A stretch of DNA of 33,069 nt, from assembly GCA_016292455.1 (NCBI GenBank), contig JAEDIL010000009.1, forward strand, positions 1 to 33,069, given 5' to 3'. This stretch comes from Clostridiaceae bacterium (GTDB lineage Bacteria > Bacillota > Clostridia > Oscillospirales > Acutalibacteraceae). Below, in pieces: positions 1-7,944 of this stretch; position 1 is the first letter of the stretch; each line of letters starts with the position of its first letter. The position numbers and the translations under genes are program-made. The notes under the pieces were generated by a model that saw nothing but the letters and a program-made list of their open reading frames with translations, was not told where the DNA came from and did not search any database.

Positions 1-144
1 ATTTGCGCAGACAGATGAAAAACTTCCTGACGCCCTCTTCTGTGTAATCGGGAGCTTCAAATTCCAAAAAACCTTTTTGACAAGTCTGAGGGCTTTTCCG
101 GTTTCATCTTTTCTGAGACTTCTGATCAGAATGTCGTTTTCCAT
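1..144 (-). pseudogene. GNAT acetyltransferase, N-terminal part, frameshifted
   Basis: Reading leftward from an ATG at 144-142 with GGAGG at 153-157, the product begins MENDILIRSLRKDETG and looks like the first strand and helix of a GNAT N-acetyltransferase. After the residues LVKKVF the frame becomes unlike the family. Adding one base to the six-base A run at 66-71 (T run on the coding strand) restores a typical GNAT continuation, LEFEAPDYTEEGVRKFF. The gene follows the acyltransferase by 41 nt and probably shares its transcript. The rest lies outside the window, so it could be a genuine pseudogene, a slippage-prone gene or a sequencing error. Family call is from recognisable pattern only. 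Confidence 0.6.
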
Positions 145-185
145 TCGGGGAACCTCCGTTCAGAACATAGTCTTCTTTTTTGCTG

Positions 186-1232
186 TCAGTTAAAAACGCA
201 GCTTACTTTCCCGATAACCCTGTCGGCAGCAGCGGCAAGCTTACGGCTGAGTTCCGGAATTTTCAGCAGTCTGAAAAGAAGAGTCCGGAGATATTCTGCC
301 GCAAGACCTGAAACAAAAATGATGACCGCAATGCCCAATGCGCAAAGCAAGCCCACAAAAAGGTTCATGTCCATAACGAACTTTGCACTGTCTTTAAGCA
401 CATAGTTCCAGATGATTCTGTTGCCTTGGAACAAATAAATTCCGAAAGCAAGCGGAGAAAGCTTTCTGATGACTGTACCTTTGAGTTCGAGCCTTGAAAA
501 AACAACCAGCAAAAGCAAAGCGCTGAGCAGAACCGTCGGAGAAGAGTAGCGCAGCAGAATTCCTGTGTTTGTAAAGATATTCACTGCCCACATCGTCAGC
601 AGACAGCCGAGCCACATAAGAATAAGAACAAAGGTCTTTTTCTTTTCAAAAATTTTTGCCTGCTTTGCAAGACCGCCGGCGCAGTAGAGCACCATCAGCC
701 AGATTGCGGAGTATCCCTTATCTGTCGCAAACGGATCTTTTATCAGTCCGATAACCGTATAGACCACAAAAATTAAGGTGAGTGTTCTCTTAGCCGCATT
801 TTCATCAGCGGTGAAAATGAATCTGTTCAGAACGGGCATTGCAAAGTAAAGAGCAAAATACGCTGTAAAGTACCAGTAATATTTGCTGATAACCGGGAAA
901 AAGTCCATTGCAAATTCTTTCATTCCGGGTCTTTTTCCAATTGAAAACGCAGAGAGAATCAAGGTCAATACAATCGAGTAGAAGAATACCTGGAACCACA
1001 TGTTCACCAGCTTGGAATGGTCGCGTCGCCGCTGCGTTGCGATATATCCGCTGATCAGGGCGAACACATCAACCGCGCAGTAGCATGCCGCCCCGAGCAG
1101 ATAATAGGCGGCATATTCAATTGTTCCCTCTTTGCAGCCTTCCAGAATGCCACCCTGTCCGATTGTGTGAACAACACAGACCATAAACATTGAAACCAGC
1201 CGGAGGAGGTCAATTCCGTAATTCCTTTTCAT
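186..1232 (-). CDS. Acyltransferase family 3 integral membrane protein
   Basis: A 348-residue protein with about ten hydrophobic segments. The N-terminus, MKRNYGIDLLRLVSMFMV followed by CVVHT, is the hallmark of the acyltransferase-3 family (OafA/WecH type), with conserved D8, R11 and H22; His is the proposed catalytic residue. Such proteins transfer acetyl or other acyl groups to surface polysaccharides or lipids at the cytoplasmic membrane. The start at 1232 is preceded by AGGAAG at a normal distance. The gene lies downstream of the alkaline phosphatase on the same strand, separated by a dispersed repeat, and no clear promoter of its own was seen. It may depend on read-through from phoA. 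The acceptor substrate cannot be predicted. Confidence 0.85.
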   Translation of the reverse strand: MKRNYGIDLLRLVSMFMVCVVHTIGQGGILEGCKEGTIEYAAYYLLGAACYCAVDVFALISGYIATQRRRDHSKLVNMWFQVFFYSIVLTLILSAFSIGKRPGMKEFAMDFFPVISKYYWYFTAYFALYFAMPVLNRFIFTADENAAKRTLTLIFVVYTVIGLIKDPFATDKGYSAIWLMVLYCAGGLAKQAKIFEKKKTFVLILMWLGCLLTMWAVNIFTNTGILLRYSSPTVLLSALLLLVVFSRLELKGTVIRKLSPLAFGIYLFQGNRIIWNYVLKDSAKFVMDMNLFVGLLCALGIAVIIFVSGLAAEYLRTLLFRLLKIPELSRKLAAAADRVIGKVSCVFN

Positions 1233-1268
1233 TGAACACTTCCTGATAATTGTTTTTTAAATAGCTGG

Positions 1269-1423
1269 GGCTGTCGCATTTAGATGCAGAAAACGTTTTC
1301 TTCACCCCGAAGCTGTATATAGATACTGCGAGTGGGTGAAAAAACGGTTAAAAAAGAAAAAAGCAACCATACAATTTTGTATTTCTGCATTTTTCTTTTT
1401 GTTCTGCGCTAAATGCGACAGCC
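1269..1423 (-). repeat. MITE-like dispersed repeat, copy 1
   Basis: A 155-bp intergenic element bounded by perfect 15-bp inverted termini, GGCTGTCGCATTTAG at 1269-1283 and its complement at 1409-1423. The reverse complement matches 30332-30486 without gaps, 144 of 155 positions identical by hand count. Inside are two further imperfect hairpins, so the whole can fold as a three-way junction. No open reading frame and no obvious target-site duplication were found. It starts 11 nt after the phoA stop codon and lies upstream of the acyltransferase. Size, termini and lack of coding capacity resemble a miniature inverted-repeat element or an ERIC/REP-like sequence. Confidence 0.85.
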
Positions 1424-1434
1424 TCACAATGCTT

Positions 1435-2529
1435 TTATTCTGCAACCGCTACTGAACAGGGGAAGCCCTCCTGTTCGAGCGCTGCAACGATACGCTTGGG
1501 AATGTCTGTGTTGAGTATCGACTCCTCGCCTTCCTGAATGAAGGTGTCGCAGCCGTAAACATAAACGGGAACGTCTGCGCCGGTATGACCTCCGGTTGTG
1601 TAAACGTACGCTCCGTCTTTCAGCGTGATTCCGCCGGTTTCGTGGTCAGCCGTAACAACAACAAGAGTATGTCCGTCCTTTTTCGCATAGTCGAGAGCCG
1701 CGCTGACTGCGCTGTCAAAGGAAAGCAGGGCTTCTTTCATTCCTTCGCCGTCATTGCTGTGGCTGTTCTTGTCAATATGCGCGCCCTCAACAACAAGGAA
1801 AAATCCGTTTTCGCCGTCATCAAGAAGGTCAATTGCCTTTGTTGTCATCTGTGTGAGGTTGGGCAGGGAGCCGCAGTCGGTTTTCCAGATTTCACCGTTG
1901 AACTGACCGAAGGAGCGTGTGCCCTCGCTCAGCGCAGCCATTGATTCATAATCCGTCACATATTCAAAGCCGGCGCTTTCCGCCTTGCTCTGGCTACATG
2001 TTGAAGTTTTGACGCCCCAAACAAGGTCAAGACCGCTGTTAAGCTGGTAATCGGTGATTTCCGAGGTGTTGTTGCGGCTGCTTGTGTGAGCCGTAAAGCC
2101 GCCCGGGGTTGCGCCTCTTGTGCTGTCCGTAGTAACAACGCCCGCCATCATACCTTTGGACTTTGCAAACTCACAGATATTCATCGGGTAGCTCTGTTCG
2201 GCGTTCATGTCGTCAGGATACACACCGACGCAGCCGTTGTTGGTTCTGACTGCGCAGGCGAGGGCGGTCGCGCCTGCGGCGCTGTCGGTTACGGTGCTGT
2301 TTGCCGAGGCGGTCTGGGAAAGGCTCTTTACGGGGAAAGAGTCAAGGGCAAGAGCTGCCCCGGTTTCGGCGCGTGTTTTTTCAACGCTCATAACGCCCAT
2401 TCCGTCGCCGATCATGTAAATCACGTTTTTGATTTTGTCGTCCTCGGGCTTGCTGCCGAGGCCGAAAAGGTTCAAGAAAAACATGAAAACTGCCATGAAA
2501 AAGCCGAAAACTTTTTTGAAAAATTCCAT
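1435..2529 (-). CDS. phoA: Alkaline phosphatase (PhoA family), membrane-anchored or secreted
   Basis: A 364-residue metal-dependent phosphomonoesterase. Visible motifs are MIGDGMG with metal ligand D42, TVTDSAAGATA with nucleophile S83, TTDSTRGATPGGFTAH, VEGAHIDKNSHSND, TADHETGG and GGHTGADVPVYVYG. Together these give the two-zinc/one-magnesium site of the family. Residues 1-25 form a Lys-containing hydrophobic N-terminus, a signal peptide or anchor, so the enzyme should act outside the membrane releasing phosphate from organic esters. At 364 residues it is shorter than the 450-470 of E. coli PhoA, as is common for Firmicute members. AAAGGGGAA precedes the start. It has its own promoter (2602-2630). 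No Pho-box-like repeat was recognised. Confidence 0.93.
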   Translation of the reverse strand: MEFFKKVFGFFMAVFMFFLNLFGLGSKPEDDKIKNVIYMIGDGMGVMSVEKTRAETGAALALDSFPVKSLSQTASANSTVTDSAAGATALACAVRTNNGCVGVYPDDMNAEQSYPMNICEFAKSKGMMAGVVTTDSTRGATPGGFTAHTSSRNNTSEITDYQLNSGLDLVWGVKTSTCSQSKAESAGFEYVTDYESMAALSEGTRSFGQFNGEIWKTDCGSLPNLTQMTTKAIDLLDDGENGFFLVVEGAHIDKNSHSNDGEGMKEALLSFDSAVSAALDYAKKDGHTLVVVTADHETGGITLKDGAYVYTTGGHTGADVPVYVYGCDTFIQEGEESILNTDIPKRIVAALEQEGFPCSVAVAE

Positions 2530-2601
2530 AATGTTTCCCCTTTGCTGAGTTTATTTCCGCTTTAAAAAACAAATTGCGGCTGCCGGAACCTTACAGGGTG
2601 A

Positions 2602-2630
2602 ATTATACCACACAGTCCTGTTGTTTTCAA
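2602..2630 (-). promoter_or_regulatory. Sigma-A type promoter for phoA
   Basis: On the minus strand TTGAAA (2625-2630) and TATAAT (2602-2607) are separated by 17 bp. Transcription would start near 2595 and give a leader of about 65 nt to the phoA start. Confidence 0.75.
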
Positions 2631-2731
2631 CATTTATGCACAGCTATCCTTCAAAAATTATTGAAGAAGAAGCGGCAAGTCAACCGGGTGAATCCGGACA
2701 CAGCCATTATGATAAATTGACAATATTTTCT

Positions 2732-2760
2732 TTGACATTTGTTGATGTTTAGTGTATAAT
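2732..2760 (+). promoter_or_regulatory. Consensus promoter of the GlpA-like/FGGY kinase cluster
   Basis: A perfect TTGACA (2732-2737), 17-bp spacer and TATAAT (2755-2760). The start site near 2767 gives a leader of about 98 nt. The 335-bp gap between phoA and this cluster otherwise holds only the divergent phoA promoter and a leader hairpin. Confidence 0.85.
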
Positions 2761-2771
2761 CGACATACGGG

Positions 2772-2805
2772 TATCCGTGCGTGAAAACAGCGCAAGAAAC
2801 GGATA
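2772..2805 (+). promoter_or_regulatory. Inverted repeat in the cluster leader
   Basis: TATCCGT (2772-2778) is repeated inverted as ACGGATA (2799-2805), just inside the predicted transcript start. A short GCG/CGC pair lies within the 20-nt loop. It could be an operator or an RNA hairpin. It does not match a riboswitch that I can name. Confidence 0.4.
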
Positions 2806-2864
2806 AAGCACATTTCTGATGCTCTTTGCCCGGAAAACGATTAACACGGTTCGGAGAAGTTGCT

Positions 2865-4586
2865 ATGAATGAAAGAATACTAAGGAAAAAACTCCGCTCG
2901 CTTTACGGCGGAAAAATAGATTTCACCGATAAAAACCGCATGAGAGTCATGACCGGCGAGTGGAATGACTGGGACGGAATTGTCAAAGCCTGTCAGCTTG
3001 CAGTAACAGGAAAAAAGGACATCCACGTTGTCAACAATATTAAGTTTACCGGCGCACCCGTTCCCAAAATGCGCGTCCCCTCGCTCAGAGATTCGGCTCT
3101 TGACGGAAAAAAGCCGGATGTTCTCATAATCGGCGGGGGAATTTCCGGCGTTTCAATCGCAAGGGAGCTTTCAAAATGGAAGCTTGACGTTCTCCTTGTT
3201 GAAAAGGAGTATGACCTTGCGCTCGGTGCTTCCGGAAGAAATGACGGCGAGGTGCACCCGGGCGTTGACCTTTCAAAGGGCAGCCTCAAACAGCATTACG
3301 TTCTTCTCGGAAACAAAATGTACGGCGATGTCTGCCGCGATCTGGGCGTTCCGTTTTCACGCTGCGGTCAGTATGTCGGCTTTGACCGGAAAGAGCTGAA
3401 GCCTTTTGTTGAAGCCTACGCCGCAAAGCGCAGGCTGGTTGACGGCGTGACCGACACAAGGGTAGTTTCAAAGGAAGAGCTTTTTTCCGCTGAGCCGGAA
3501 CTGAGCAAAGATATTGAGTTTGCACTCTATAACCCTTCGGCAGGCTGCGTCTGCCCATATTCGCTCACGATTGCCTACGCTGAGAATGCCGTCAGCAACG
3601 GCGTAACGCTCAGCCTTTCCACTGCCGTTCTTTCAATGGAAGTCAAAAACGGCGAAATTGTTTCTGTCACCACCAACAGGGGAACGGTCTATCCAAAAAT
3701 TGTCATCAATGCCGCCGGTGTTTTTGCCGACGATGTTGCCGAAATGGCAGGCGACCGCTTTTTTTCAATTCACCCGAGACGCGGAACGAACAGTATTCTT
3801 GACACAAAGGCGGGAGCGTTTGTCCGTTCGGTTGTTACCGTAAAATCGCTCGGAAAAGTACACGGGGCAGGTCACACCAAAGGCGGCGGAATTCTTCACA
3901 CCGTTCACCACAATCTGCTTGTAGGTCCCGACGCGGTTGAAACCTTTGAAAAGGAAAACCACGCAACCAATCCCGAAAGCATTTCAACCGTTTTTGCAAA
4001 ACAGCAGGGTGCAACCGAAAAGCTCAGACGCTCGGATATTATCACATATTTCACCGGCGTCCGCGCGCCGTCGTTTGAAGAGGACTTTATCATTGAGCGC
4101 GGAAGAGAAACGCATAACCTCATTCACTGCGCCGCAATTCAGTCTCCGGGACTGACAACCGCACCGGCAGTTGCGCTTGACATTGAAAAAATGGCTCTTC
4201 AACTGCTCCGCTGCTACGGTATAAAGCCGAAGCGCAACGACAGCTTCAATCCGCACAGAGACGCAATTCCTCACCTGCGCGACATGAACGCAAGGGAAAG
4301 AGCCGAGCTCATCAGAAAGAATCCCGATTACGGCGAAATTGTCTGCCGCTGTGAAGAAATCAGCCGCGGTGAAATTCTTGACGCGCTTCGCTCGCCCGTT
4401 TGCGTGCCGACTGTTGACGGTGTCAAAAAGCGTGTCCGCGCCGGAATGGGAAGATGCCAGGGAGGATTCTGCTCTCCGGTTGTTATGAAAATTATTGCCG
4501 AGTATCTCGGCGTACCCCTTTCCGAAGTCAGAAAAGGCAGTGAAGAAGCCGTAATAGTATTCGGCGAAACAAAGGAGGGCAAGTGA
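2865..4586 (+). CDS. GlpA-like FAD-dependent dehydrogenase with C-terminal BFD [2Fe-2S] domain
   Basis: A 573-residue protein beginning at an ATG with GGAGAAG five bases upstream; a TTG further upstream lacks a ribosome site. After about 75 N-terminal residues comes an FAD-binding fold (DVLIIGGGISGVSIARELS) of the D-amino-acid oxidase/glycerol-3-phosphate dehydrogenase type. The C-terminus has a BFD-like iron-sulfur domain with C494-R-C496 and C531-QGGF-C536. This architecture is that of anaerobic GlpA, which oxidises sn-glycerol-3-phosphate to dihydroxyacetone phosphate. The next two genes overlap or abut it, as in Clostridial clusters where GlpA is paired with an FAD/NAD reductase and a DUF1667 protein instead of GlpBC. 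The substrate could be another polyol phosphate because the local kinase is not a standard GlpK. Family is firm; substrate is inferred. Confidence 0.85.
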   Translation: MNERILRKKLRSLYGGKIDFTDKNRMRVMTGEWNDWDGIVKACQLAVTGKKDIHVVNNIKFTGAPVPKMRVPSLRDSALDGKKPDVLIIGGGISGVSIARELSKWKLDVLLVEKEYDLALGASGRNDGEVHPGVDLSKGSLKQHYVLLGNKMYGDVCRDLGVPFSRCGQYVGFDRKELKPFVEAYAAKRRLVDGVTDTRVVSKEELFSAEPELSKDIEFALYNPSAGCVCPYSLTIAYAENAVSNGVTLSLSTAVLSMEVKNGEIVSVTTNRGTVYPKIVINAAGVFADDVAEMAGDRFFSIHPRRGTNSILDTKAGAFVRSVVTVKSLGKVHGAGHTKGGGILHTVHHNLLVGPDAVETFEKENHATNPESISTVFAKQQGATEKLRRSDIITYFTGVRAPSFEEDFIIERGRETHNLIHCAAIQSPGLTTAPAVALDIEKMALQLLRCYGIKPKRNDSFNPHRDAIPHLRDMNARERAELIRKNPDYGEIVCRCEEISRGEILDALRSPVCVPTVDGVKKRVRAGMGRCQGGFCSPVVMKIIAEYLGVPLSEVRKGSEEAVIVFGETKEGK

Positions 4587-4587
4587 G

Positions 4588-5847
4588 ATGCAGACACTTT
4601 ATGATGTTGTCATAATCGGCGCAGGCCCTGCCGGACTTGCCGCCGCCGTCAGATGTGACGAAAAAGGAAAGAGCGTTCTTCTTGTTGAGCGAGAAGCACG
4701 GCTCGGCGGAATTCTCAAACAATGCATTCACGACGGCTTCGGACTTATCCGTTTTTCAGAAAAGCTCTCGGGGCCGGAGTATGCCGAAAGATATATGGAT
4801 ATGCTGAAAAAGACAAAGGTTGACGTAACAACGCTCACCTTTGTTACGGATATTGAAAAAAAGGACGGTCTTTTTGAACTCACGCTTGTCAGCCGCAGCG
4901 GAGTGACGGCAGTAAAAAGCAAAACGCTCATTCTTGCCACAGGCTGCCGCGAAAGAACGGCAAAGCAGGTCAACATTCACGGAACAAGACCGGCAGGCGT
5001 TTTCACGGCGGGAACTGCTCAGAATCTGACAAATCTTCTCGGTCAGCTTCCGACGAAGAAATGCGTAATTCTCGGCTCGGGGGACATCGGTCTCATCATG
5101 GCGCGCAGGCTCACCCTTGAAGGCGCAAAGGTGCTCGGTGTTTACGAAGCAAAGAGCACGCCCTCGGGACTGACAAGGAACATTCATCAGTGCCTCCACG
5201 ATTATGATATTCCGCTTTACCTTTCCCACACCGTTACGAGAGTTTTCGGCGACGACAGACTGACCGGCGTTCAGATTTCAGAGGTTGACGAAAAAATGCA
5301 GCCCATTGCGGGAACGGAAAGCTTTGTTGAATGCGACGGACTCATTCTTTCGGTAGGTCTTATTCCTGAAAACGAGCTTGCCGAGCGTCTCGGCGTTCAG
5401 CTTGACCCGAAAACAAAAGGTCCCGTCTGCGACCAGAATCTTATGACGAGCGTACCGGGAATTTTCAGCTGCGGCAACGCGCTTCATGTCAACGACCTTG
5501 TTGACTATGTTTCCGAAAGCGCTGTGACAGCTGCTGACGGAGCCTGCGGCTTTGAAAACGCGGACGGAGAGTTTTCATTCATTGAACCTGACGGAAACAT
5601 TGCATACATTGTTCCGCAGAAGATTGACCTTACAAAATCAAAAAGCGAGGTCTGCTTCTATTTCAGAAGCCGCGATGTGCTGGACAAATGCACGCTCACT
5701 TTCTCGGCAAACGGAAAAACGGTCAAGGAAAAGAAATATCCCTTCCTTCGTCCGCCGGAAATGGAAAGACTGGTTCTTTCGCTTGATGGTGCCGGACTGA
5801 AAAAGGGCGACAAAATCAAAGTAACACTGGAGGGCGGAAAAAAATGA
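4588..5847 (+). CDS. FAD/NAD(P)-dependent oxidoreductase, partner of the GlpA-like enzyme
   Basis: A 419-residue pyridine-nucleotide reductase. The N-terminal FAD site is VVIIGAGPAGLAAAV (G11, G13, G16) and a second dinucleotide site, VILGSGDIGL (G163, G165, G168), should bind NAD(P). No CxxC redox disulfide of the thioredoxin-reductase kind is seen; C47 lies in the GGILKQCIHDGFG segment typical of this subfamily. The last 80 or so residues form an extra C-terminal region. AGGAGGG lies inside the end of the preceding gene, and the start follows that stop by one base, so translation is likely coupled. It probably passes electrons between the GlpA-like subunit and NAD or another carrier. This flow is inferred from gene order. 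Confidence 0.82.
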   Translation: MQTLYDVVIIGAGPAGLAAAVRCDEKGKSVLLVEREARLGGILKQCIHDGFGLIRFSEKLSGPEYAERYMDMLKKTKVDVTTLTFVTDIEKKDGLFELTLVSRSGVTAVKSKTLILATGCRERTAKQVNIHGTRPAGVFTAGTAQNLTNLLGQLPTKKCVILGSGDIGLIMARRLTLEGAKVLGVYEAKSTPSGLTRNIHQCLHDYDIPLYLSHTVTRVFGDDRLTGVQISEVDEKMQPIAGTESFVECDGLILSVGLIPENELAERLGVQLDPKTKGPVCDQNLMTSVPGIFSCGNALHVNDLVDYVSESAVTAADGACGFENADGEFSFIEPDGNIAYIVPQKIDLTKSKSEVCFYFRSRDVLDKCTLTFSANGKTVKEKKYPFLRPPEMERLVLSLDGAGLKKGDKIKVTLEGGKK

Positions 5848-6299
5848 AAAAATTAGTCTGCATTGTCTGTCCCAACAGCTGTGAGCTTGAAATCACTGCT
5901 GATGAAAACGGAATTTCCGTCAGCGGAAACAAATGCAAAAGAGGAGTTCAGTTTGCAACAGACGAAATGACCGCTCCGAAGCGGACAATTTCCTCCGTTG
6001 TCAGAACCGCATTCCCGTCCGTTCCGGTTCTTCCCGTCAGGGTGTCGGCGGAAATTCCGAAGGAAAGAATTTTTGACGTGATGCAGGAGATAAATCACGT
6101 TACCCTCAGAAAACGCGTCAGGCGCGGAGAAGCCGTTATTGAAAACGTGCTTTCGCTCGGCGTTGACGTTATTGCAACAAGCGACGTTCTGACCACGGCG
6201 GAGGATCCGGAGCCGTCTGAAAAAGAGACGGAAAAAAACCGGGCGAAAAGAACGAAAAAAGCTAAAACAACAGCAAAGAAAACGGAGAAAAAAGCTTAA
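5844..6299 (+). CDS. DUF1667 cysteine-cluster protein
   Basis: A 151-residue protein starting in an ATGA overlap with the upstream oxidoreductase. The N-terminus, KLVCIVCPNSCELEI, provides C6, C9 and C13, and NKCKRG provides C31. This is a four-cysteine arrangement suited to an Fe-S cluster or a metal. A globular DUF1667 region runs to about residue 115. The last 35 residues are almost only Lys, Glu, Thr and Ala, an unusual basic tail probably disordered. The family regularly accompanies GlpA-like dehydrogenases in Clostridia, and a role as the small electron-transfer subunit is the usual guess. No biochemical function can be read from sequence. Confidence 0.8.
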   Translation: MKKLVCIVCPNSCELEITADENGISVSGNKCKRGVQFATDEMTAPKRTISSVVRTAFPSVPVLPVRVSAEIPKERIFDVMQEINHVTLRKRVRRGEAVIENVLSLGVDVIATSDVLTTAEDPEPSEKETEKNRAKRTKKAKTTAKKTEKKA

Positions 6300-6326
6300 A
6301 TTTTCAGAAAAAAGGAGAAAACAGCT

Positions 6327-7880
6327 ATGTCAGAAAAGCTTGTTCTGACCTTCGATGTCGGCACTCAGAGTACAAGAGCAATGCTCGTCAACAAAAAAGG
6401 TCAGCTTGAAGATGTCAGCCAGTATAGCTACGAAACGCCGTACATCTCAGAAGAGCGCGGGCATGCCGAGCAATATCCGGATTTTTATTTTGACGCAATC
6501 TGTCGCGTTTCAAGGGAGCTTTGTGAAAGGAACAAAGAAAAGCTCGGCAATGTAATTGCCGTCACCCTCACCGTTATCCGCGACACCGTTCTCTGCCTTG
6601 ACAGGAACAATAAGGCGCTGCGCAACATTATAGTATGGCTTGACGAACGTCAGGCGAGAGAAGATGAAAAATACGGCGCAGTCAAAAAGCTTATGTTCAG
6701 GCTTGTCAAGATGGAAGATACCGTCAAGGACCAGACGCGCAACTCCGTTTGCAACTGGATAATGGAAAACGAACCTGAAATCTGGGAAAAAACAGCAAAG
6801 TATGTCATGCTTCCGACTTACCTGAACTATAAGCTGACGGGTTGCCTCAGAGACTCCGCCGCCAACATGGTCGGACACGTTCCGTTTGATTATAAGAACC
6901 GCCGCTGGATGAGCAAGGGCAATCTTACCCGCTGCGTCTGCGACATTCCTCAGGAAAAGCTCTGCGAGCTTGTTCCCTCGGGAGAAACAATCGGCACAAT
7001 AGGAAAAGAGGTAAGCGAGCTTACAGGAATTCCCGAAGGTCTGCCGCTGATTGCAACAGGTTCGGACAAGGGCTGCGAAACACTCGGTCTTTCCGTTCTC
7101 AGACCGAATCAGGCGGCCGTTTCGCTCGGAACTTCCGCAACGGTTCAAATGATGGTTAAAGATTACTTTGAGCCGCAAAAGTTCCTGCCGGCATATCCGG
7201 CAGTTCCGAATGACATGTATAATCCCGAATTTCAGATTTACCGCGGATATTGGATGATTTCGTGGTTCGTCAAGGAATTCGCCGCAGAGGAAAAGCAGGA
7301 AGCGAAAGAAAAGGGCTGGTCGGTTGAGCGTGTTCTGGACTCTCACCTTGACGATGTTCCTCCCGGCTGCGACGGACTTGTTCTTCAGCCCTACTGGCGT
7401 GCAGGAATGGCAAATCCGCTTGCAAAGGGCGCAATGATAGGCTTTTCGGACGGTCACACAAGGAAGCATTTTTACCGCGCGATAATCGAGGGTATTGACC
7501 TTGCGCTGCTTGACGGAATCAGGACAATGGAAAAGCAGTCCGGCAAAAAAATTACGGAAATTTTCGTTGGCGGCGGCGGCTCAAAGAGCCCGGCAGTCTG
7601 TCAGATTCTTTCAAACGTCACCGGTCTTCCTGTCAAGTGTATTCAGACTCACGAAGCCTGCGGACTCGGGTCTTCAATGGTTGCCTTTGTTGCAAAAGGC
7701 GAATTCAGGGATTATGAAGAAGCAACAAAGAGTATGGTTCAGGTGTCGCGCACCTTTGAACCGGACATGAAAACCCATGAAATCTATATAAGAATTTACA
7801 ACAATGTTTACTCAAAGATGTATAAGCGCCTTGAACCGCTTTATAAAAGGCTTCGCAAAAAAGTTTTGCCGAAGCTCTGA
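6327..7880 (+). CDS. FGGY-family carbohydrate/polyol kinase
   Basis: A 517-residue ATP-dependent kinase of the glycerol/xylulose/gluconate kinase superfamily. The phosphate-1 motif is LTFDVGTQSTRAMLV (D10). The probable catalytic base is D247 in ATGSDKGCETLGL, followed by the AVSLGTSATVQ segment. The adenosine motif is GGGGSKSPAVCQILSNVTGLPV. The N-terminus departs from true glycerol kinase (DQGTTSSRA type), so GlpK is not assigned; the substrate may be a keto-sugar, a polyol or dihydroxyacetone. AAGGAG precedes the start and the gap to DUF1667 is 27 nt, so it belongs to the same operon. It would supply the phosphorylated substrate for the neighbouring flavoenzymes, which is inference. Confidence 0.85.
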   Translation: MSEKLVLTFDVGTQSTRAMLVNKKGQLEDVSQYSYETPYISEERGHAEQYPDFYFDAICRVSRELCERNKEKLGNVIAVTLTVIRDTVLCLDRNNKALRNIIVWLDERQAREDEKYGAVKKLMFRLVKMEDTVKDQTRNSVCNWIMENEPEIWEKTAKYVMLPTYLNYKLTGCLRDSAANMVGHVPFDYKNRRWMSKGNLTRCVCDIPQEKLCELVPSGETIGTIGKEVSELTGIPEGLPLIATGSDKGCETLGLSVLRPNQAAVSLGTSATVQMMVKDYFEPQKFLPAYPAVPNDMYNPEFQIYRGYWMISWFVKEFAAEEKQEAKEKGWSVERVLDSHLDDVPPGCDGLVLQPYWRAGMANPLAKGAMIGFSDGHTRKHFYRAIIEGIDLALLDGIRTMEKQSGKKITEIFVGGGGSKSPAVCQILSNVTGLPVKCIQTHEACGLGSSMVAFVAKGEFRDYEEATKSMVQVSRTFEPDMKTHEIYIRIYNNVYSKMYKRLEPLYKRLRKKVLPKL

Positions 7881-7944
7881 GGGCGTGCAAGGACTTTGAT
7901 TAAAGATAAATAAATAACAGAACACTTTCAAGGAGGATAAAACC

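Noticed and set aside
1233..1434. Insertion sequence remnant with transposase at repeat copy 1
   Set aside because: No coding sequence or target duplication is visible; only the short inverted-repeat element is supported.
2826..2864. TTG start extending the GlpA-like protein by 13 residues
   Set aside because: No ribosome site; the ATG at 2865 has GGAGAAG. The same reasoning rejects upstream starts at 12499, 24216 and 27110.
6327..7880. Calling the FGGY kinase GlpK
   Set aside because: The phosphate motif DVGTQSTRA differs from the DQGTTSSRA pattern of glycerol kinases.
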